Below are positions 23,405-31,939 of a DNA stretch of 43,146 nucleotides, one piece after another. The DNA lies in NCBI GenBank assembly GCA_051867925.1, contig JBJDZI010000087.1, positions 1 through 43,146 of the forward strand, in the 5' to 3' direction. Positions within the stretch are counted from its first letter, which is position 1. The number at the start of each line of letters is the position of its first letter. The position numbers and the translations under genes were made by a program. This stretch comes from CAKSQF01 sp051867925. Its GTDB lineage: Bacteria > Bacillota > Clostridia > Oscillospirales > CAG-272. The notes under the pieces are model-generated. The model searched no databases. It worked only from the letters and a program-made list of their open reading frames with translations, and had not been told where the DNA came from.

Positions 23405-23422
23405 TAAAATTCTGAAAAAGGG

Positions 23423-23451
23423 TAGTCTTTTTTCGGAATGTGTGCTATAAT
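23423..23451 (+). promoter_or_regulatory. Extended -10 promoter of the PHP-Lrp-aminotransferase unit
   Basis: TGCTATAAT (23443-23451) is a perfect extended -10. The -35 (TAGTCT, 23423-23428, 17-nt spacing) is weak, as is common for extended -10 promoters. It lies back to back with the minus-strand promoter at 23376-23404. Confidence 0.65.
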
Positions 23452-23514
23452 GAATCCGATTCTATCATTCGTTTTCCCGACTCTCAACGGATCTGTTATT
23501 GTGAGGTGAACCCA

Positions 23515-24327
23515 ATGATCCCCTTTGACGCCCACACGCATAGCTGTTTCTCCTATGACGCCGATCCTGCGGCAACGCTGGACGCTGTTTGCGAGTCTGC
23601 TATCGCCAAAGGCATCACCCATCTGGCTCTGACTGACCATTACGACATCAACGCCGTACTGGACGGCATCTATACATACGATATTTCCGCCGCCAAGACC
23701 GCAGTGGAAGAAGCGAAGGAAAAATACGGCAATCTGCTGACGCTCTCCTACGGAATCGAACTCGGTTCCGCCACCCAATACCCCGAAGAAGCGGAAGCGT
23801 TTCTGAAAAAACACAAATTCGAAACGGTAGTAGGCTCTACCCACTACATGACCGGCTGTGACGACTTCGCCTACTGGGATATGAAAAACATTTCCCACGA
23901 GGATTTTACAGAGGCTTGGCTGCTCTATCTTGCCGAACTGACCCGAATGTGCGAACTGGGACATTCCGACATACTGGCGCACATCACCTATCCCGTCCGC
24001 TATTATATCCGCGCAGGACACAGTCTGGATCTTTCCTTCTGCCGCGACGAACTGGCAAGTTTGCTGACCACCGCCATCGACCACGGAATGCTGCTGGAGG
24101 TCAACACCTCCGGCTACCGACAGGGCATGGGCGGACCGCTCCCCGAGGCTTCGGTGATCGCACTCTACAAGGATTTAGGCGGACGGCTGGTCTCCATCGG
24201 CTCGGATGCCCACACCCCCACCGACATCGGAGCAAATTATAAAGAAGCAGAGGAACTGCTCCGCTCTTTGGGCATGAATAAGATCGCTTTTATTCAGAAT
24301 CATTCGATTCTCACTCATACCATCTGA
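23515..24327 (+). CDS. PHP-domain phosphatase (histidinol-phosphatase-like)
   Basis: A PHP-fold phosphoesterase of 270 residues. FDAHTHSCFSYDA supplies the first metal-binding histidines (His7, His9), followed by LALTDHYD, GIELG, VVGSTHYM, HSDILAHI, LEVNTSGYRQG and IGSDAHTP, all standard PHP positions. The closest named relatives are HisK-type histidinol-phosphatases, which make histidinol. No other his gene is in the window, so another phosphomonoester is possible. The start at 23515 has GAGGTGA 5 nt upstream. The Lrp gene starts 17 nt after its stop. Confidence 0.9.
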   Translation: MIPFDAHTHSCFSYDADPAATLDAVCESAIAKGITHLALTDHYDINAVLDGIYTYDISAAKTAVEEAKEKYGNLLTLSYGIELGSATQYPEEAEAFLKKHKFETVVGSTHYMTGCDDFAYWDMKNISHEDFTEAWLLYLAELTRMCELGHSDILAHITYPVRYYIRAGHSLDLSFCRDELASLLTTAIDHGMLLEVNTSGYRQGMGGPLPEASVIALYKDLGGRLVSIGSDAHTPTDIGANYKEAEELLRSLGMNKIAFIQNHSILTHTI

Positions 24328-24343
24328 AGAAAGGAACCTACCC

Positions 24344-24823
24344 ATGAAAGAAATTCTGAAAATGCTGGAAGATGACGCGCGCCTGACCCCCGAACAGATC
24401 GCCGTGATGACCGAAAAGGACACCGGCGACATCAGACGCGCCATTGAAGAATACGAGAAAAACGGCACCATCGTTGCCTACAAAGCCCTCATCGACTGGG
24501 ATCAGACCGACCGCGAATATGTCAGCGCAGTCATCGAACTGAAGGTCACGCCCCAGCGCGACCGCGGCTTTGATGTGGTCGCCGAGAAGATCTGCAACTA
24601 TCCCGAGGTCAAGAGCCTTTATCTGATGTCGGGCGGCTTTGATCTGCTGGTGATAATCGAGGGCAGAACCATGCGAGAGGTTGCCCAATTCGTTGCCGCC
24701 AAGCTGGCGCCCATTGAAGCGGTTCTCTCCACCGCCACGCATTTCGTGCTCCGTAAATACAAGAACAACGGCGTGATCTACGAAGCACCCGAAGTGGATG
24801 AGCGAGGCAACAGTCCCCTATGA
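24344..24823 (+). CDS. Lrp/AsnC-family transcriptional regulator
   Basis: A regulator of 159 residues with an N-terminal winged helix-turn-helix (about 1-55, with LTPEQIAVMTEKDTGDIRRA) and a C-terminal RAM ligand-binding domain (about 65-145, with YLMSGGFDLLVIIEG). Lrp-type proteins bind amino acids and regulate amino acid metabolism. The four-base ATGA overlap with the aminotransferase gene suggests it controls or senses that enzyme's substrates or products. GAAAGGA lies 9 nt before the start. Confidence 0.9.
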   Translation: MKEILKMLEDDARLTPEQIAVMTEKDTGDIRRAIEEYEKNGTIVAYKALIDWDQTDREYVSAVIELKVTPQRDRGFDVVAEKICNYPEVKSLYLMSGGFDLLVIIEGRTMREVAQFVAAKLAPIEAVLSTATHFVLRKYKNNGVIYEAPEVDERGNSPL

Positions 24824-25989
24824 TGCAGTACGATTCCATCCTTTCCCAAACCGTTCAGGAGATCGCTCCTTCGGGGATTCGGAAATTCTTCGATCTGCTG
24901 GACGACCTGCAGGGCGTCACCGCTCTGACGGTAGGTCAGCCCGACTTCGTCACTCCTTGGCACATCCGCGAGAAAGCCATCGAATCGCTGGAACAGGGGC
25001 GAACTTACTACACCTCCAACGCCGGTCTGCTCCCTCTGCGGGAAGAGATCGCCCACTACATGAAGCGGCGGTTTGATCTGACCTACCATCCCAAGGACGA
25101 GATCATCGTTACCGTAGGCGGCTCCGAAGCCATTGATCTTGCCGTGCGAGCCTGTGTAAATCCCGGGGACGAAGTGATCGTTCCCCTGCCCTCTTTCGTC
25201 TGCTACGGTCCCATCGTCGCCATGGCGGGCGGTGTTCCCGTCTACCTTCCTCTGAAAGCGAAAAACGATTTCAAGCTCACCGCTGAAGAACTGGCGGCAG
25301 TCATCACCCCCAAGACCAAGATGGTGGTTCTTCCCTTCCCCAACAATCCCACCGGTTCCATTCTCACCGAGGAAGAGCTGAAGCCCATTGCCGATCTGCT
25401 TCGGAACACCAACATTCTGGTTCTCTCTGACGAGATCTACGCCGAACTGACCTACGGCAGAAAGCACGCTTCCATCGCAAATCTCCCCGGTATGCAGGAG
25501 CGCACCATTATAGCCAGCGGCTTTTCCAAGGCTTACGCCATGACCGGCTGGCGAATGGGCTACACCCTTGCGCCCCGTGAGATCACCACGCAAATGTACA
25601 AGGTGCATCAATACGCCATTATGTGCGCGCCCACGGCGTCCCAGTATGCCGCCATTGAGGCGATGAAGAACGGTGACGAGGACGTGGTCTATATGCGGGA
25701 CGAATACGACCACCGCCGAAAGCTGATCGTCAAGGGACTCCGTGACATCGGCATCCCCTGCTTTGAGCCTGAGGGAGCCTTCTATGTCTTCCCCGAGATC
25801 GGCAAATTCGGGCTGACCAGCGACGATTTCTGCACCCGTCTGCTCTACGAGAACAGTGTTGCCATTGTTCCCGGCACCGCCTTCGGCGCCTGCGGCGAGG
25901 GCTTTGCCCGAATCTCCTACGCCTACTCCGTGCGCCACATCACCACCGCACTGGAAAAAATGGAAGAATTCGTGAAGAAGTTGAAATAA
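24820..25989 (+). CDS. PLP-dependent aminotransferase, class I/II
   Basis: An aspartate/tyrosine-type fold I aminotransferase of 389 residues. Seen in order are VGQPDFVTPWHI, YYTSNAGLLPLREEIA, VTVGGSEAIDLA, LPFPNNPTGSILTEEEL, LSDEIYAEL, the PLP lysine in SGFSKAYAMTGWRMGY (Lys237) and ARISYAYS with the carboxylate-binding Arg. Relatives include PatA and AspC-like enzymes; the amino donor is not predictable. It overlaps the Lrp stop codon (ATGATG), so the second ATG at 24823 could also be used. No strong ribosome binding site is seen, consistent with translational coupling. Confidence 0.93.
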   Translation: MMQYDSILSQTVQEIAPSGIRKFFDLLDDLQGVTALTVGQPDFVTPWHIREKAIESLEQGRTYYTSNAGLLPLREEIAHYMKRRFDLTYHPKDEIIVTVGGSEAIDLAVRACVNPGDEVIVPLPSFVCYGPIVAMAGGVPVYLPLKAKNDFKLTAEELAAVITPKTKMVVLPFPNNPTGSILTEEELKPIADLLRNTNILVLSDEIYAELTYGRKHASIANLPGMQERTIIASGFSKAYAMTGWRMGYTLAPREITTQMYKVHQYAIMCAPTASQYAAIEAMKNGDEDVVYMRDEYDHRRKLIVKGLRDIGIPCFEPEGAFYVFPEIGKFGLTSDDFCTRLLYENSVAIVPGTAFGACGEGFARISYAYSVRHITTALEKMEEFVKKLK

Positions 25990-26003
25990 TGTTTATCCGA
26001 AAT

Positions 26004-26110
26004 GGGCGGCAAGAATTTGCCGCCCTTTCAAAAAGTTCTTGGAGGTGCGGGAACCTTCTTGGGGGAAGGTTCCTGTCGGAGTGAGAGCAGGGCTATGCCA
26101 GCTCCGGGGC
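26004..26110. repeat. Palindrome and hairpin between convergent genes
   Basis: The palindrome GGGCGGCAA-gaat-TTGCCGCCC (26004-26025, followed by TTTC) and the hairpin GGAACCTTC/GAAGGTTCC (26050-26073) lie between the aminotransferase and the minus-strand HAD-patatin gene. CTCCGGGGCAGAACCCCAA follows. They are likely bidirectional 3'-end structures. Confidence 0.7.
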
Positions 26111-26121
26111 AGAACCCCAAT

Positions 26122-27594
26122 TTATTCATTCAGAAATTTTCGCAGAGCGTCCATCTGTTGCTCCATGGTTTCGTAGCCGTGACGGTAGAATGCAGTCAGT
26201 TTGGCTTCGTCACGCTCCAGCCGCGAGACAGTGGGGACAGTGGGGCGGATCACGAAAGCCTTGCCCTGTGCTTCCAACTGTTCCAGCAGAGCGAGTTGTT
26301 CCTTGTAATTTTCCTCTCTGCGGCAAAATACCTCGGCAAATTCGGGATGCCTGCGAAAGTAGCGGCGGGAGAATTTCTTCATCTTCTCGGAAACGGTGGG
26401 GGTAGTCCCCGCAAGGCGGGTCAGAATCACCACTGCCTTCTCGCATCCCTGCTCCATGGCGCGGGCAACGGGGATAGAATCAGCCACGCCGCCATCCAGA
26501 TAGGATCTGCCCGCAATCTTCACGGGCGCGGTCAATAGAGGCATAGAGCAGGATGCCATTCCCACCCGCGCCAGACGGTACTTGCACTGTTTCACCCGAA
26601 AATAGTGGGGTTTGCCGGTTTCCACGGAGGTCGCCACGATCTCCAGTTTTTTCTCACTGGCAAAGAAGGTGTCAAAATCAAAGGGAATCTGCTTTGGCAT
26701 ATCAAAGAAAACCTTCTTCAGATCCATCAGTTTTCCGGTGCGAATCAGTTCGCCCGCGCCGAAATATTTCGTCTCTTTGGAAGGGAGCATACAACGGAGC
26801 GTGCGCCCTTTCTGCCCCGAAACGTAACTGTAAGCATTGCAAGCACCTGCTGACACCGCCACCACATAGGGGAAATGATACCCTTCTTCCATCAGCTTAT
26901 CCAATACGCCTGCGGTGAACACGCCCCTTTGCGCGCCACCCTCCAGCACCAGTCCCGTCCCCACGGGAGAAATGCGGGGCGGAAGATTCACGCCCATTTC
27001 CACGAGGGTACGACGGAGTTTTTGTCCGTCACCGTCGAAGACGTAGCCCTGCATTCCCATCGCTCTCGCTCCTTCCACGTTGGCGGGCAGATCGTCCACG
27101 AAGATGCACTCCTCGGCGGTTAGATGATAGCGATCCAGCAAAACCTCGTAAATGCGGCGGTCGGGCTTGCAAACCATCTCCTCGGCAGAGGTGACAAAGC
27201 CTTGCATGAGGGAAAGAATGGGCGAACACTCCTTCAGTTTGGTAAAGCGCAGGGAGACATTGGAGAGCAGATAGACGGGATATCCCGCCGCCCGCAGATC
27301 CCGCACCAATGCGGTGATTTCGGGGATCTCGGGCATATGGCGGTGCCAATCTGCGAAGATCGCCGCCATGGGTTCCCGAAGCCGCTCGGGCAGGCGTGAC
27401 TGCCAGCGAACGAGTGCTTCCTCATCAGTGATGGTTCCCGCATCCAGCATCTTCCACTCATCGGAGGCAAAAGCCACGCGGGTGATCTCGGCGCGGTCGG
27501 CGGGATCGGTCAGATGGGGATCTATACAAAGCGAAGGGTCAAAGTTCAGAAGAACTCTGCCCATATCAAATACAAATACGGATGGCGTTTTCAC
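26122..27594 (-). CDS. HAD hydrolase fused to patatin-like phospholipase
   Basis: A two-domain protein of 490 residues. Residues 1-200 are a HAD subfamily IA phosphatase-like domain: motif I is VFVFDMGRVLLNF (Asp10), motif II LLSNVS (Ser111), motif III CKPDRRIYEVLL (Lys143) and motif IV FVDDLPANVEGA (Asp167, Asp168). Residues 213-490 are a patatin lipase domain: LVLEGGAQRGVFTAGVLD forms the oxyanion loop, the nucleophile elbow is AVSAG with Ser248, and the catalytic Asp367 is in DGG. The first glycine of GXSXG is therefore Ala. Stand-alone patatin proteins normally begin at the equivalent of residue 213. The start codon is GTG with AAGGAAG 13 nt upstream. A joint role, perhaps lipid hydrolysis and dephosphorylation, is only inferred. 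Confidence 0.88.
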   Translation of the reverse strand: MKTPSVFVFDMGRVLLNFDPSLCIDPHLTDPADRAEITRVAFASDEWKMLDAGTITDEEALVRWQSRLPERLREPMAAIFADWHRHMPEIPEITALVRDLRAAGYPVYLLSNVSLRFTKLKECSPILSLMQGFVTSAEEMVCKPDRRIYEVLLDRYHLTAEECIFVDDLPANVEGARAMGMQGYVFDGDGQKLRRTLVEMGVNLPPRISPVGTGLVLEGGAQRGVFTAGVLDKLMEEGYHFPYVVAVSAGACNAYSYVSGQKGRTLRCMLPSKETKYFGAGELIRTGKLMDLKKVFFDMPKQIPFDFDTFFASEKKLEIVATSVETGKPHYFRVKQCKYRLARVGMASCSMPLLTAPVKIAGRSYLDGGVADSIPVARAMEQGCEKAVVILTRLAGTTPTVSEKMKKFSRRYFRRHPEFAEVFCRREENYKEQLALLEQLEAQGKAFVIRPTVPTVSRLERDEAKLTAFYRHGYETMEQQMDALRKFLNE

Positions 27595-27634
27595 AGCCGT
27601 TCATCCACTTCCTTCTTGGTTTGATTTGATTTAG

Positions 27635-27663
27635 ATTGTACCACGAACCGGGCGATTTGTCAA
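27635..27663 (-). promoter_or_regulatory. Sigma-A promoter of the HAD-patatin gene
   Basis: On the minus strand TTGACA (27663-27658, perfect) and TACAAT (27640-27635) are 17 nt apart, and TGG gives an extended -10. It lies immediately past the stop codon of ylbJ. Confidence 0.85.
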
Positions 27664-27668
27664 TGCCG

Positions 27669-28691
27669 TCAGAGGGCAAAGCACAAAAGAACCGCAAAGA
27701 TTCCCGAAAGGAGTCCGATCAGCAGGCGCGCCTGCAGCAGGCGCATTCCCTGCACCGCAGGTCCTGCTGCGGTGCATTGCAGAAAGACTGACAGCCCGCC
27801 AAATCCTGCAGCCGCCCCTGCCGCGCCCATTCGAAGCGGGAGCGCAATCGAGAGATCGGCAATGGCGAAAAGCCCGTTGGTGATCTCAAAAAAAGCGGCG
27901 GTGAGGGCCTTCACCGATGCGGCAAACTCCCCTGCGGGCAGGAGAGCGGTGAGCGCGCGATCCAAAAATGCACAGAAAACGGCGAAAAAGACCACGAAAG
28001 CCGCAAGATTCAACATTCCCTTGGCGGTGGACTTCAGCGAATCCGCCAGCATGGCGGGGGTGGGGAGTGTCCTCTCACGCTCCGCAGAGGGGGCGGGAGG
28101 GGGTACGCCCCGCGCCATCAGAAGTCCCACGGACAGCGCGGCAGCGGTGGTGGAAATCCATATGATCCAGCCGATCCGCACATCCCCGAAAAAGCGCGCG
28201 CCCACGCATCCCGTCAGAAACGCGGCGGAGGCGTTGTTGGTGTAGCAAGCAAGGCGGGAGGCTTCCTCCTGCCCGATTCGTCCTGCCTCCAATAGTCGGG
28301 ATGCCAGCATCGCGCCGACGGGAAAGCCCGAGACCAAAGCGATCACCAGCACGCTCACCGAGGCATCGGACAGCCGAAAGAGTCGCCCCACGGGGCGGCA
28401 AAGCCGACTTGGCAGGGCGGCAAAGCAGGTGAGCAAGCCCCCTGCCGCCGCAATGGGAAAGAGAACGGGGATCACCTGTCGGATGCAAAGCGTGATCGCC
28501 CCCGTCACCGTATCTGCCAGTAGGTCGGCATCCCGCAGAGCGAACAGGATCAGCCCCCACAAGAGGAGCAGGCAGATCTGTCCGCTTTTTTCTTTTGCAC
28601 AACAGATGAATCTCCTCTTTATTGCATCGCGGATGAGTTTTCTCCCACCGCTTTCCTTTTCGGCAGAACACAAGGATTGTGCCCTGTTCAT
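27669..28691 (-). CDS. ylbJ: Sporulation membrane protein YlbJ (nucleoside-recognition/Gate family)
   Basis: A polytopic membrane protein of 340 residues. Family marks are VIPVLFPIAAAGGLL, VSGFPVGAMLASRLLEAG, the conserved ACYTNNASAAFL segment (CNNPSP-like in Bacillus YlbJ) and repeated hydrophobic helices to the C terminus. YlbJ is required for spore formation in Bacillus; a transport function is suspected but not known. The start is uncertain: AAAGG is present upstream of the ATG at 28691, but the first 35 residues are polar and poorly family-like. It is divergent from yqfC, another sporulation gene. Confidence 0.82.
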   Translation of the reverse strand: MNRAQSLCSAEKESGGRKLIRDAIKRRFICCAKEKSGQICLLLLWGLILFALRDADLLADTVTGAITLCIRQVIPVLFPIAAAGGLLTCFAALPSRLCRPVGRLFRLSDASVSVLVIALVSGFPVGAMLASRLLEAGRIGQEEASRLACYTNNASAAFLTGCVGARFFGDVRIGWIIWISTTAAALSVGLLMARGVPPPAPSAERERTLPTPAMLADSLKSTAKGMLNLAAFVVFFAVFCAFLDRALTALLPAGEFAASVKALTAAFFEITNGLFAIADLSIALPLRMGAAGAAAGFGGLSVFLQCTAAGPAVQGMRLLQARLLIGLLSGIFAVLLCFAL

Positions 28692-28760
28692 AGCATCTTT
28701 CGCCGCCTTTCGGAATAGACTTTTTTTGCAATCTTATTATTGTTTCGGGAGGATTATGCT

Positions 28761-28991
28761 ATGGAAAAAGAAAGTATCCCCACATCGGGCTTTGAGGTCA
28801 ACTTCATCCCCGGTGAGATCACGGTGATCGGATGCAACGGAGTGTTGGTCTACGAGGACGAGGTGATCCTGCTTCGTCTGACCCAAGGGAGACTGCGGAT
28901 CGACGGCAGTGGTCTGATGCTCAAAAGTTACTACGCAGGCGAGATGCAGGTAACGGGGCGCATTCGAGGAATGGAGCTATGCCCCAGATGA
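28761..28991 (+). CDS. yqfC: Sporulation protein YqfC
   Basis: A protein of 76 residues of the YabP/YqfC family. It has VNFIPGEITVIGCNGVLVYE, VILLRLTQGRLRIDGSGL and a final MQVTGRIRGMEL, the usual beta-rich pattern with conserved glycines. Members are made in the mother cell during sporulation; the biochemical role is unknown. The start at 28761 has CGGGAGGA 7 nt upstream; an in-frame ATG seven codons earlier is not supported. The stop overlaps the yqfD start in ATGA. Confidence 0.9.
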   Translation: MEKESIPTSGFEVNFIPGEITVIGCNGVLVYEDEVILLRLTQGRLRIDGSGLMLKSYYAGEMQVTGRIRGMELCPR

Positions 28992-30181
28992 TTTTCCGAC
29001 TCTTTTGCCTTCTGGCGGGCTATGCCAAAATCACGCTGAGCGGGCGGGCAGAGGCGGCGGCTACCCTCTTTCTGCGGGAGAAGATCAATGTCGCCCGGCA
29101 AAAAAAAGAGGAGGGGGGGCGGCTGTCCTTTACCGTCCCGCTCTACCAAAAGCGGAAACTGCTGAGACTGCTGAAAGCATATGGGTTCATGGCAGAGTCG
29201 GTGGAATGCGGCGGTCTGCCGCCCTATCTGTGGCAGTTTCACCGTCGGGTGGGACTGCTTCTGGGGCTTTGTGCCGCGGCGGCGATCACCGTTGCCGGGT
29301 CGCTCTTTCTCTGGCAGATTCGTGTGGTAGGATGCGAGCGGGTGGGAGCGGAAGAAGTGCTGGAACTGCTTGCCGACGAGGGGGTGGAGGTGGGCAGTTA
29401 CATCCCGCCCATCGATGCCATCGTCACCGCCCAAAAGGTACTGCTGAAGGACGATCGCATCGCCTTCATCGCCATCAACATCATCGGCACCCGATGCGAG
29501 GTGCAGGTCACCGAATCCGCTTTCCCCGACGGCGAGGTACAGGACGACCGTCCCTCCTCGCTGACAGCCTCCTACGGCGGGCTGATCGAGCGAATCGAAC
29601 TGTACGACGGACAGGTGCTGGTAAAGCCGGGCGAGGCAGTCCTGCCGGGGCAGGTGCTGATCTCGGGACTGTGCGAAATGGAGGAAGGTCGATGGCGGCT
29701 GACGTCGGCGGCGGGCAAGGTCTATGCCAAAGTGGAGCGTACCTTCACGGTGGATGTGCCTCTTTCGGAGAAAGTCATCCGCCCCAGCGGGGAGGTAGCG
29801 GTCAAAAAGTCGCTGATTTTTTTCAAAAAATCCATAAAACTTTTCGAAACCAGTAGCATTTTGACCCCAACTTATGGTACAATAGTAAGCAAGGATGCTT
29901 TGACCCTCCCTGACGGAACGCCTCTGCCCATCGCTATTGCTACCGAAACCCAAACGGGCTGGGAATCGGTCTCCATCACCCGCACGCCGGAGGAGGCGGA
30001 AACCATCGCCGCTAAGCGGATGGAGTCGCTGGTGGCAGAAGAGTTGCGGACGGCGCAGATCCTGTCGCTGACCCGCTCGGTGGAACACACCGCAGATGGC
30101 GTCAAACTGACCTGGCAAGTCTACTGCATTATGGACATCGCCCAAAGCACCCCTCTGACCGGTCTGCCCGACACACAGTAA
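28988..30181 (+). CDS. yqfD: Sporulation protein YqfD
   Basis: A protein of 397 residues, the same length class as Bacillus YqfD. A single membrane helix lies near residues 82-105 (LLLGLCAAAAITVAGSLFLW). It is preceded by a soluble N-terminal domain and followed by an extracytoplasmic domain with IRVVGCERVGAEEVLELL, RIAFIAINIIGTRCEVQV, VKPGEAVLPGQVLISG and AKVERTFTVDVPL. YqfD is conserved in spore formers and needed for efficient sporulation. The start at 28988 overlaps the yqfC stop codon (ATGA) and has GGAG at 10 nt; an ATG at 28979 is too close to that site. Confidence 0.9.
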   Translation: MIFRLFCLLAGYAKITLSGRAEAAATLFLREKINVARQKKEEGGRLSFTVPLYQKRKLLRLLKAYGFMAESVECGGLPPYLWQFHRRVGLLLGLCAAAAITVAGSLFLWQIRVVGCERVGAEEVLELLADEGVEVGSYIPPIDAIVTAQKVLLKDDRIAFIAINIIGTRCEVQVTESAFPDGEVQDDRPSSLTASYGGLIERIELYDGQVLVKPGEAVLPGQVLISGLCEMEEGRWRLTSAAGKVYAKVERTFTVDVPLSEKVIRPSGEVAVKKSLIFFKKSIKLFETSSILTPTYGTIVSKDALTLPDGTPLPIAIATETQTGWESVSITRTPEEAETIAAKRMESLVAEELRTAQILSLTRSVEHTADGVKLTWQVYCIMDIAQSTPLTGLPDTQ

Positions 30182-30198
30182 CCATTTAGTTTCTATTT

Positions 30199-30355
30199 TC
30201 CCCAAAGTTTTATCGTTTCAAAAACCTTTTACAAAAAGGTTTCCCCAAAGTTTTATCGTTTCAAAAACCTTTTACAAAAAGGTTTCCCCCAAAGTTTTAT
30301 CGTTTCAAATACGTTTTCAAAAAGAGCTTTATCGTTTCAAGAGCTTTTCAAAAAA
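30199..30355 (+). repeat. Tandem hairpin repeats between yqfD and phoH
   Basis: A unit of about 43 bp starting CCCCAAAG, containing TTTATCGTTTCAA and closing with the hairpin AAACCTTTT-ac-AAAAGGTTT, begins at 30200, 30243 and 30287; a truncated fourth unit begins near 30326. The first two units are nearly identical; the later ones decay. There is no gene in the 195-nt gap. Confidence 0.85.
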
Positions 30356-30376
30356 GCCCTTGGCAGAAAGGATCGC

Positions 30377-31384
30377 ATGGAACAATTTCTTCCCATTGAA
30401 TCAGCGGCACAGTCCGCCGCCATTTTCGGCAGTATGGATCGCAACGTGATCCTCATCGAAAACCGTCTGTCGGTGCGCATTTCCCTGCGCTCGGGCGAGG
30501 AGAACACCATCGCCGTCTCGGGAGACGAGGCAGACGTGGCAGTTGCCATCGCAACCCTCTCCCATCTGAAACGGCTGGCAGAGGTTGGCGAGGAGGTCAA
30601 CGAGCAAAAGACCGAATACGCCCTCTCGCTCTGTCTGTCGGGCGAGGGAGGCGATCTGGATGCCATGGGCAGTGACTGCATTTGCATCACCGCCAAGGGC
30701 AAGCCCATCAAGGCAAAGACCGTAGGTCAGAAACGATATGTGGATCTGATCCGCAAGAACACGGTTGTGCTGGGCATCGGTCCTGCGGGAACGGGCAAGA
30801 CATTTCTTGCCGTTGCCATGGCGGTGACGGCGCTCCGCCGCAAAGAAGTCTCCCGTATCATCCTCACCCGCCCCGCGGTGGAGGCTGGCGAGCGGCTGGG
30901 CTACCTGCCCGGCGATCTGCAGAGCAAGATCGATCCCTACCTGCGCCCCCTGTACGACGCGCTCTACGAGACCATGGGTGCCGAAGCCTACGCCCGCAAT
31001 CTGGAAAAGGGCATTATTGAGATCGCGCCGCTTGCCTATATGCGCGGTCGAACGCTGGACGATTGCTTCATCATTCTGGACGAAGCGCAGAACACCACAC
31101 CCGAACAAATGAAGATGTTCCTGACTCGTTTGGGATTCGGCTCCCGCGCGGTGGTCACCGGTGACCTTTCGCAAACCGACCTGCCCCGCAATATCCAGAG
31201 CGGTCTGGGACAAGCGGTGCGGATCCTTGCCGGCATCGATGACATCGCCATTCACCAATTCACCTCCCGGGACGTGGTGCGCCATCGGCTGGTGATGAAG
31301 ATCATTGAAGCGTACGAAAAACACGATCGGGAAAAGGCAGCCAAGAGTGACCGTCCCGCCCACACCTTCCGAAAGCAGAACTGA
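30377..31384 (+). CDS. phoH: PhoH-family ATPase
   Basis: A protein of 335 residues of the PhoH/PhoL family, P-loop ATPases associated with RNA metabolism and with YbeY. The Walker A motif GIGPAGTGKT is near residues 133-142. RVILTRPAVEAGERLGYLPGD-like sequence (TRPAVEAGERLG, then YLPGDL), IAPLAYMRGRTL and Walker B FIILDEAQNT follow in the expected order. The N-terminal 110 residues form the usual KH-like domain. The start has AGAAAGGAT 5-6 nt upstream. ybeY begins 1 nt after its stop, and the order phoH-ybeY-era-recO is conserved in Firmicutes. Confidence 0.95.
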   Translation: MEQFLPIESAAQSAAIFGSMDRNVILIENRLSVRISLRSGEENTIAVSGDEADVAVAIATLSHLKRLAEVGEEVNEQKTEYALSLCLSGEGGDLDAMGSDCICITAKGKPIKAKTVGQKRYVDLIRKNTVVLGIGPAGTGKTFLAVAMAVTALRRKEVSRIILTRPAVEAGERLGYLPGDLQSKIDPYLRPLYDALYETMGAEAYARNLEKGIIEIAPLAYMRGRTLDDCFIILDEAQNTTPEQMKMFLTRLGFGSRAVVTGDLSQTDLPRNIQSGLGQAVRILAGIDDIAIHQFTSRDVVRHRLVMKIIEAYEKHDREKAAKSDRPAHTFRKQN

Positions 31385-31385
31385 T

Positions 31386-31847
31386 ATGAAAACTACCATT
31401 TATATTGAAAACCAGCAGCATTTGTACAAATGCAATTTTGGGCTGAAGCATCTGTTGCACCATGCCATCCGCGCCACCCTTGCCTACGAGGGATTTGCCC
31501 GTCCCGCCGAGGTGTCGGTGACGCTGGTGGACAACGCCCGCATCCACGTCCTCAACCGCCGGCGCCGCGGCGTAGACCGCCCCACCGATGTGCTGTCCTT
31601 TCCTCTGTTCGACGACGATTTCGGCGATGGGGAGTATTGCGCGCTGGGGGACATCGTCCTCTCCATGGAGCGCGCCGCCGAGCAGGCTAAGGAGTACGGA
31701 CATTCGATGAAGCGTGAAGTGGCATTCCTCACCGTCCACTCCATGCTCCATCTTCTGGGCTACGATCACGAGACCTCCCCCGAAGACGAGGCGGATATGT
31801 TCCGCAGACAGGAGGAGATCCTTCAGCAGATGGGCATCGGTCGATAG
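31386..31847 (+). CDS. ybeY: Endoribonuclease YbeY
   Basis: A metal-dependent endoribonuclease of 153 residues involved in 16S rRNA 3'-end maturation and ribosome quality control. The zinc site is HSMLHLLGYDH, with His118, His122 and His128. Upstream are VSVTLVDNARIHVLN and the conserved RPTDVLSFPL. The start at 31386 is 1 nt after the phoH stop; a longer reading inside phoH is rejected. The ribosome binding site is weak, so translation is probably coupled to phoH. Confidence 0.95.
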   Translation: MKTTIYIENQQHLYKCNFGLKHLLHHAIRATLAYEGFARPAEVSVTLVDNARIHVLNRRRRGVDRPTDVLSFPLFDDDFGDGEYCALGDIVLSMERAAEQAKEYGHSMKREVAFLTVHSMLHLLGYDHETSPEDEADMFRRQEEILQQMGIGR

Positions 31848-31890
31848 GCGTCCGTCGAGCACTTCTCTACCGCAAAATTTGCCAAAACTC

Positions 31891-31919
31891 TTGCAAAATC
31901 CCGCAAAAAATGCTATACT
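31891..31919 (+). promoter_or_regulatory. Promoter of era
   Basis: TTGCAA (31891-31896) and TATACT (31914-31919) are 17 nt apart, with TGC before the -10 giving an extended element. It indicates that era is not only read through from phoH. Confidence 0.75.
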
Positions 31920-31939
31920 AAACTATTCTGATCAAGTCG

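Noticed and set aside
26122..27594. Frameshift or assembly join of two genes in the HAD-patatin gene
   Set aside because: The frame is continuous with a plausible linker and no internal ribosome binding site was evident at the domain border; treated as a real fusion, though comparison is needed.
30199..30355. Possible CRISPR array between yqfD and phoH
   Set aside because: The units repeat in full with no unique spacers, contain internal hairpins and decay at one end; no cas gene is near. It is a tandem duplication.
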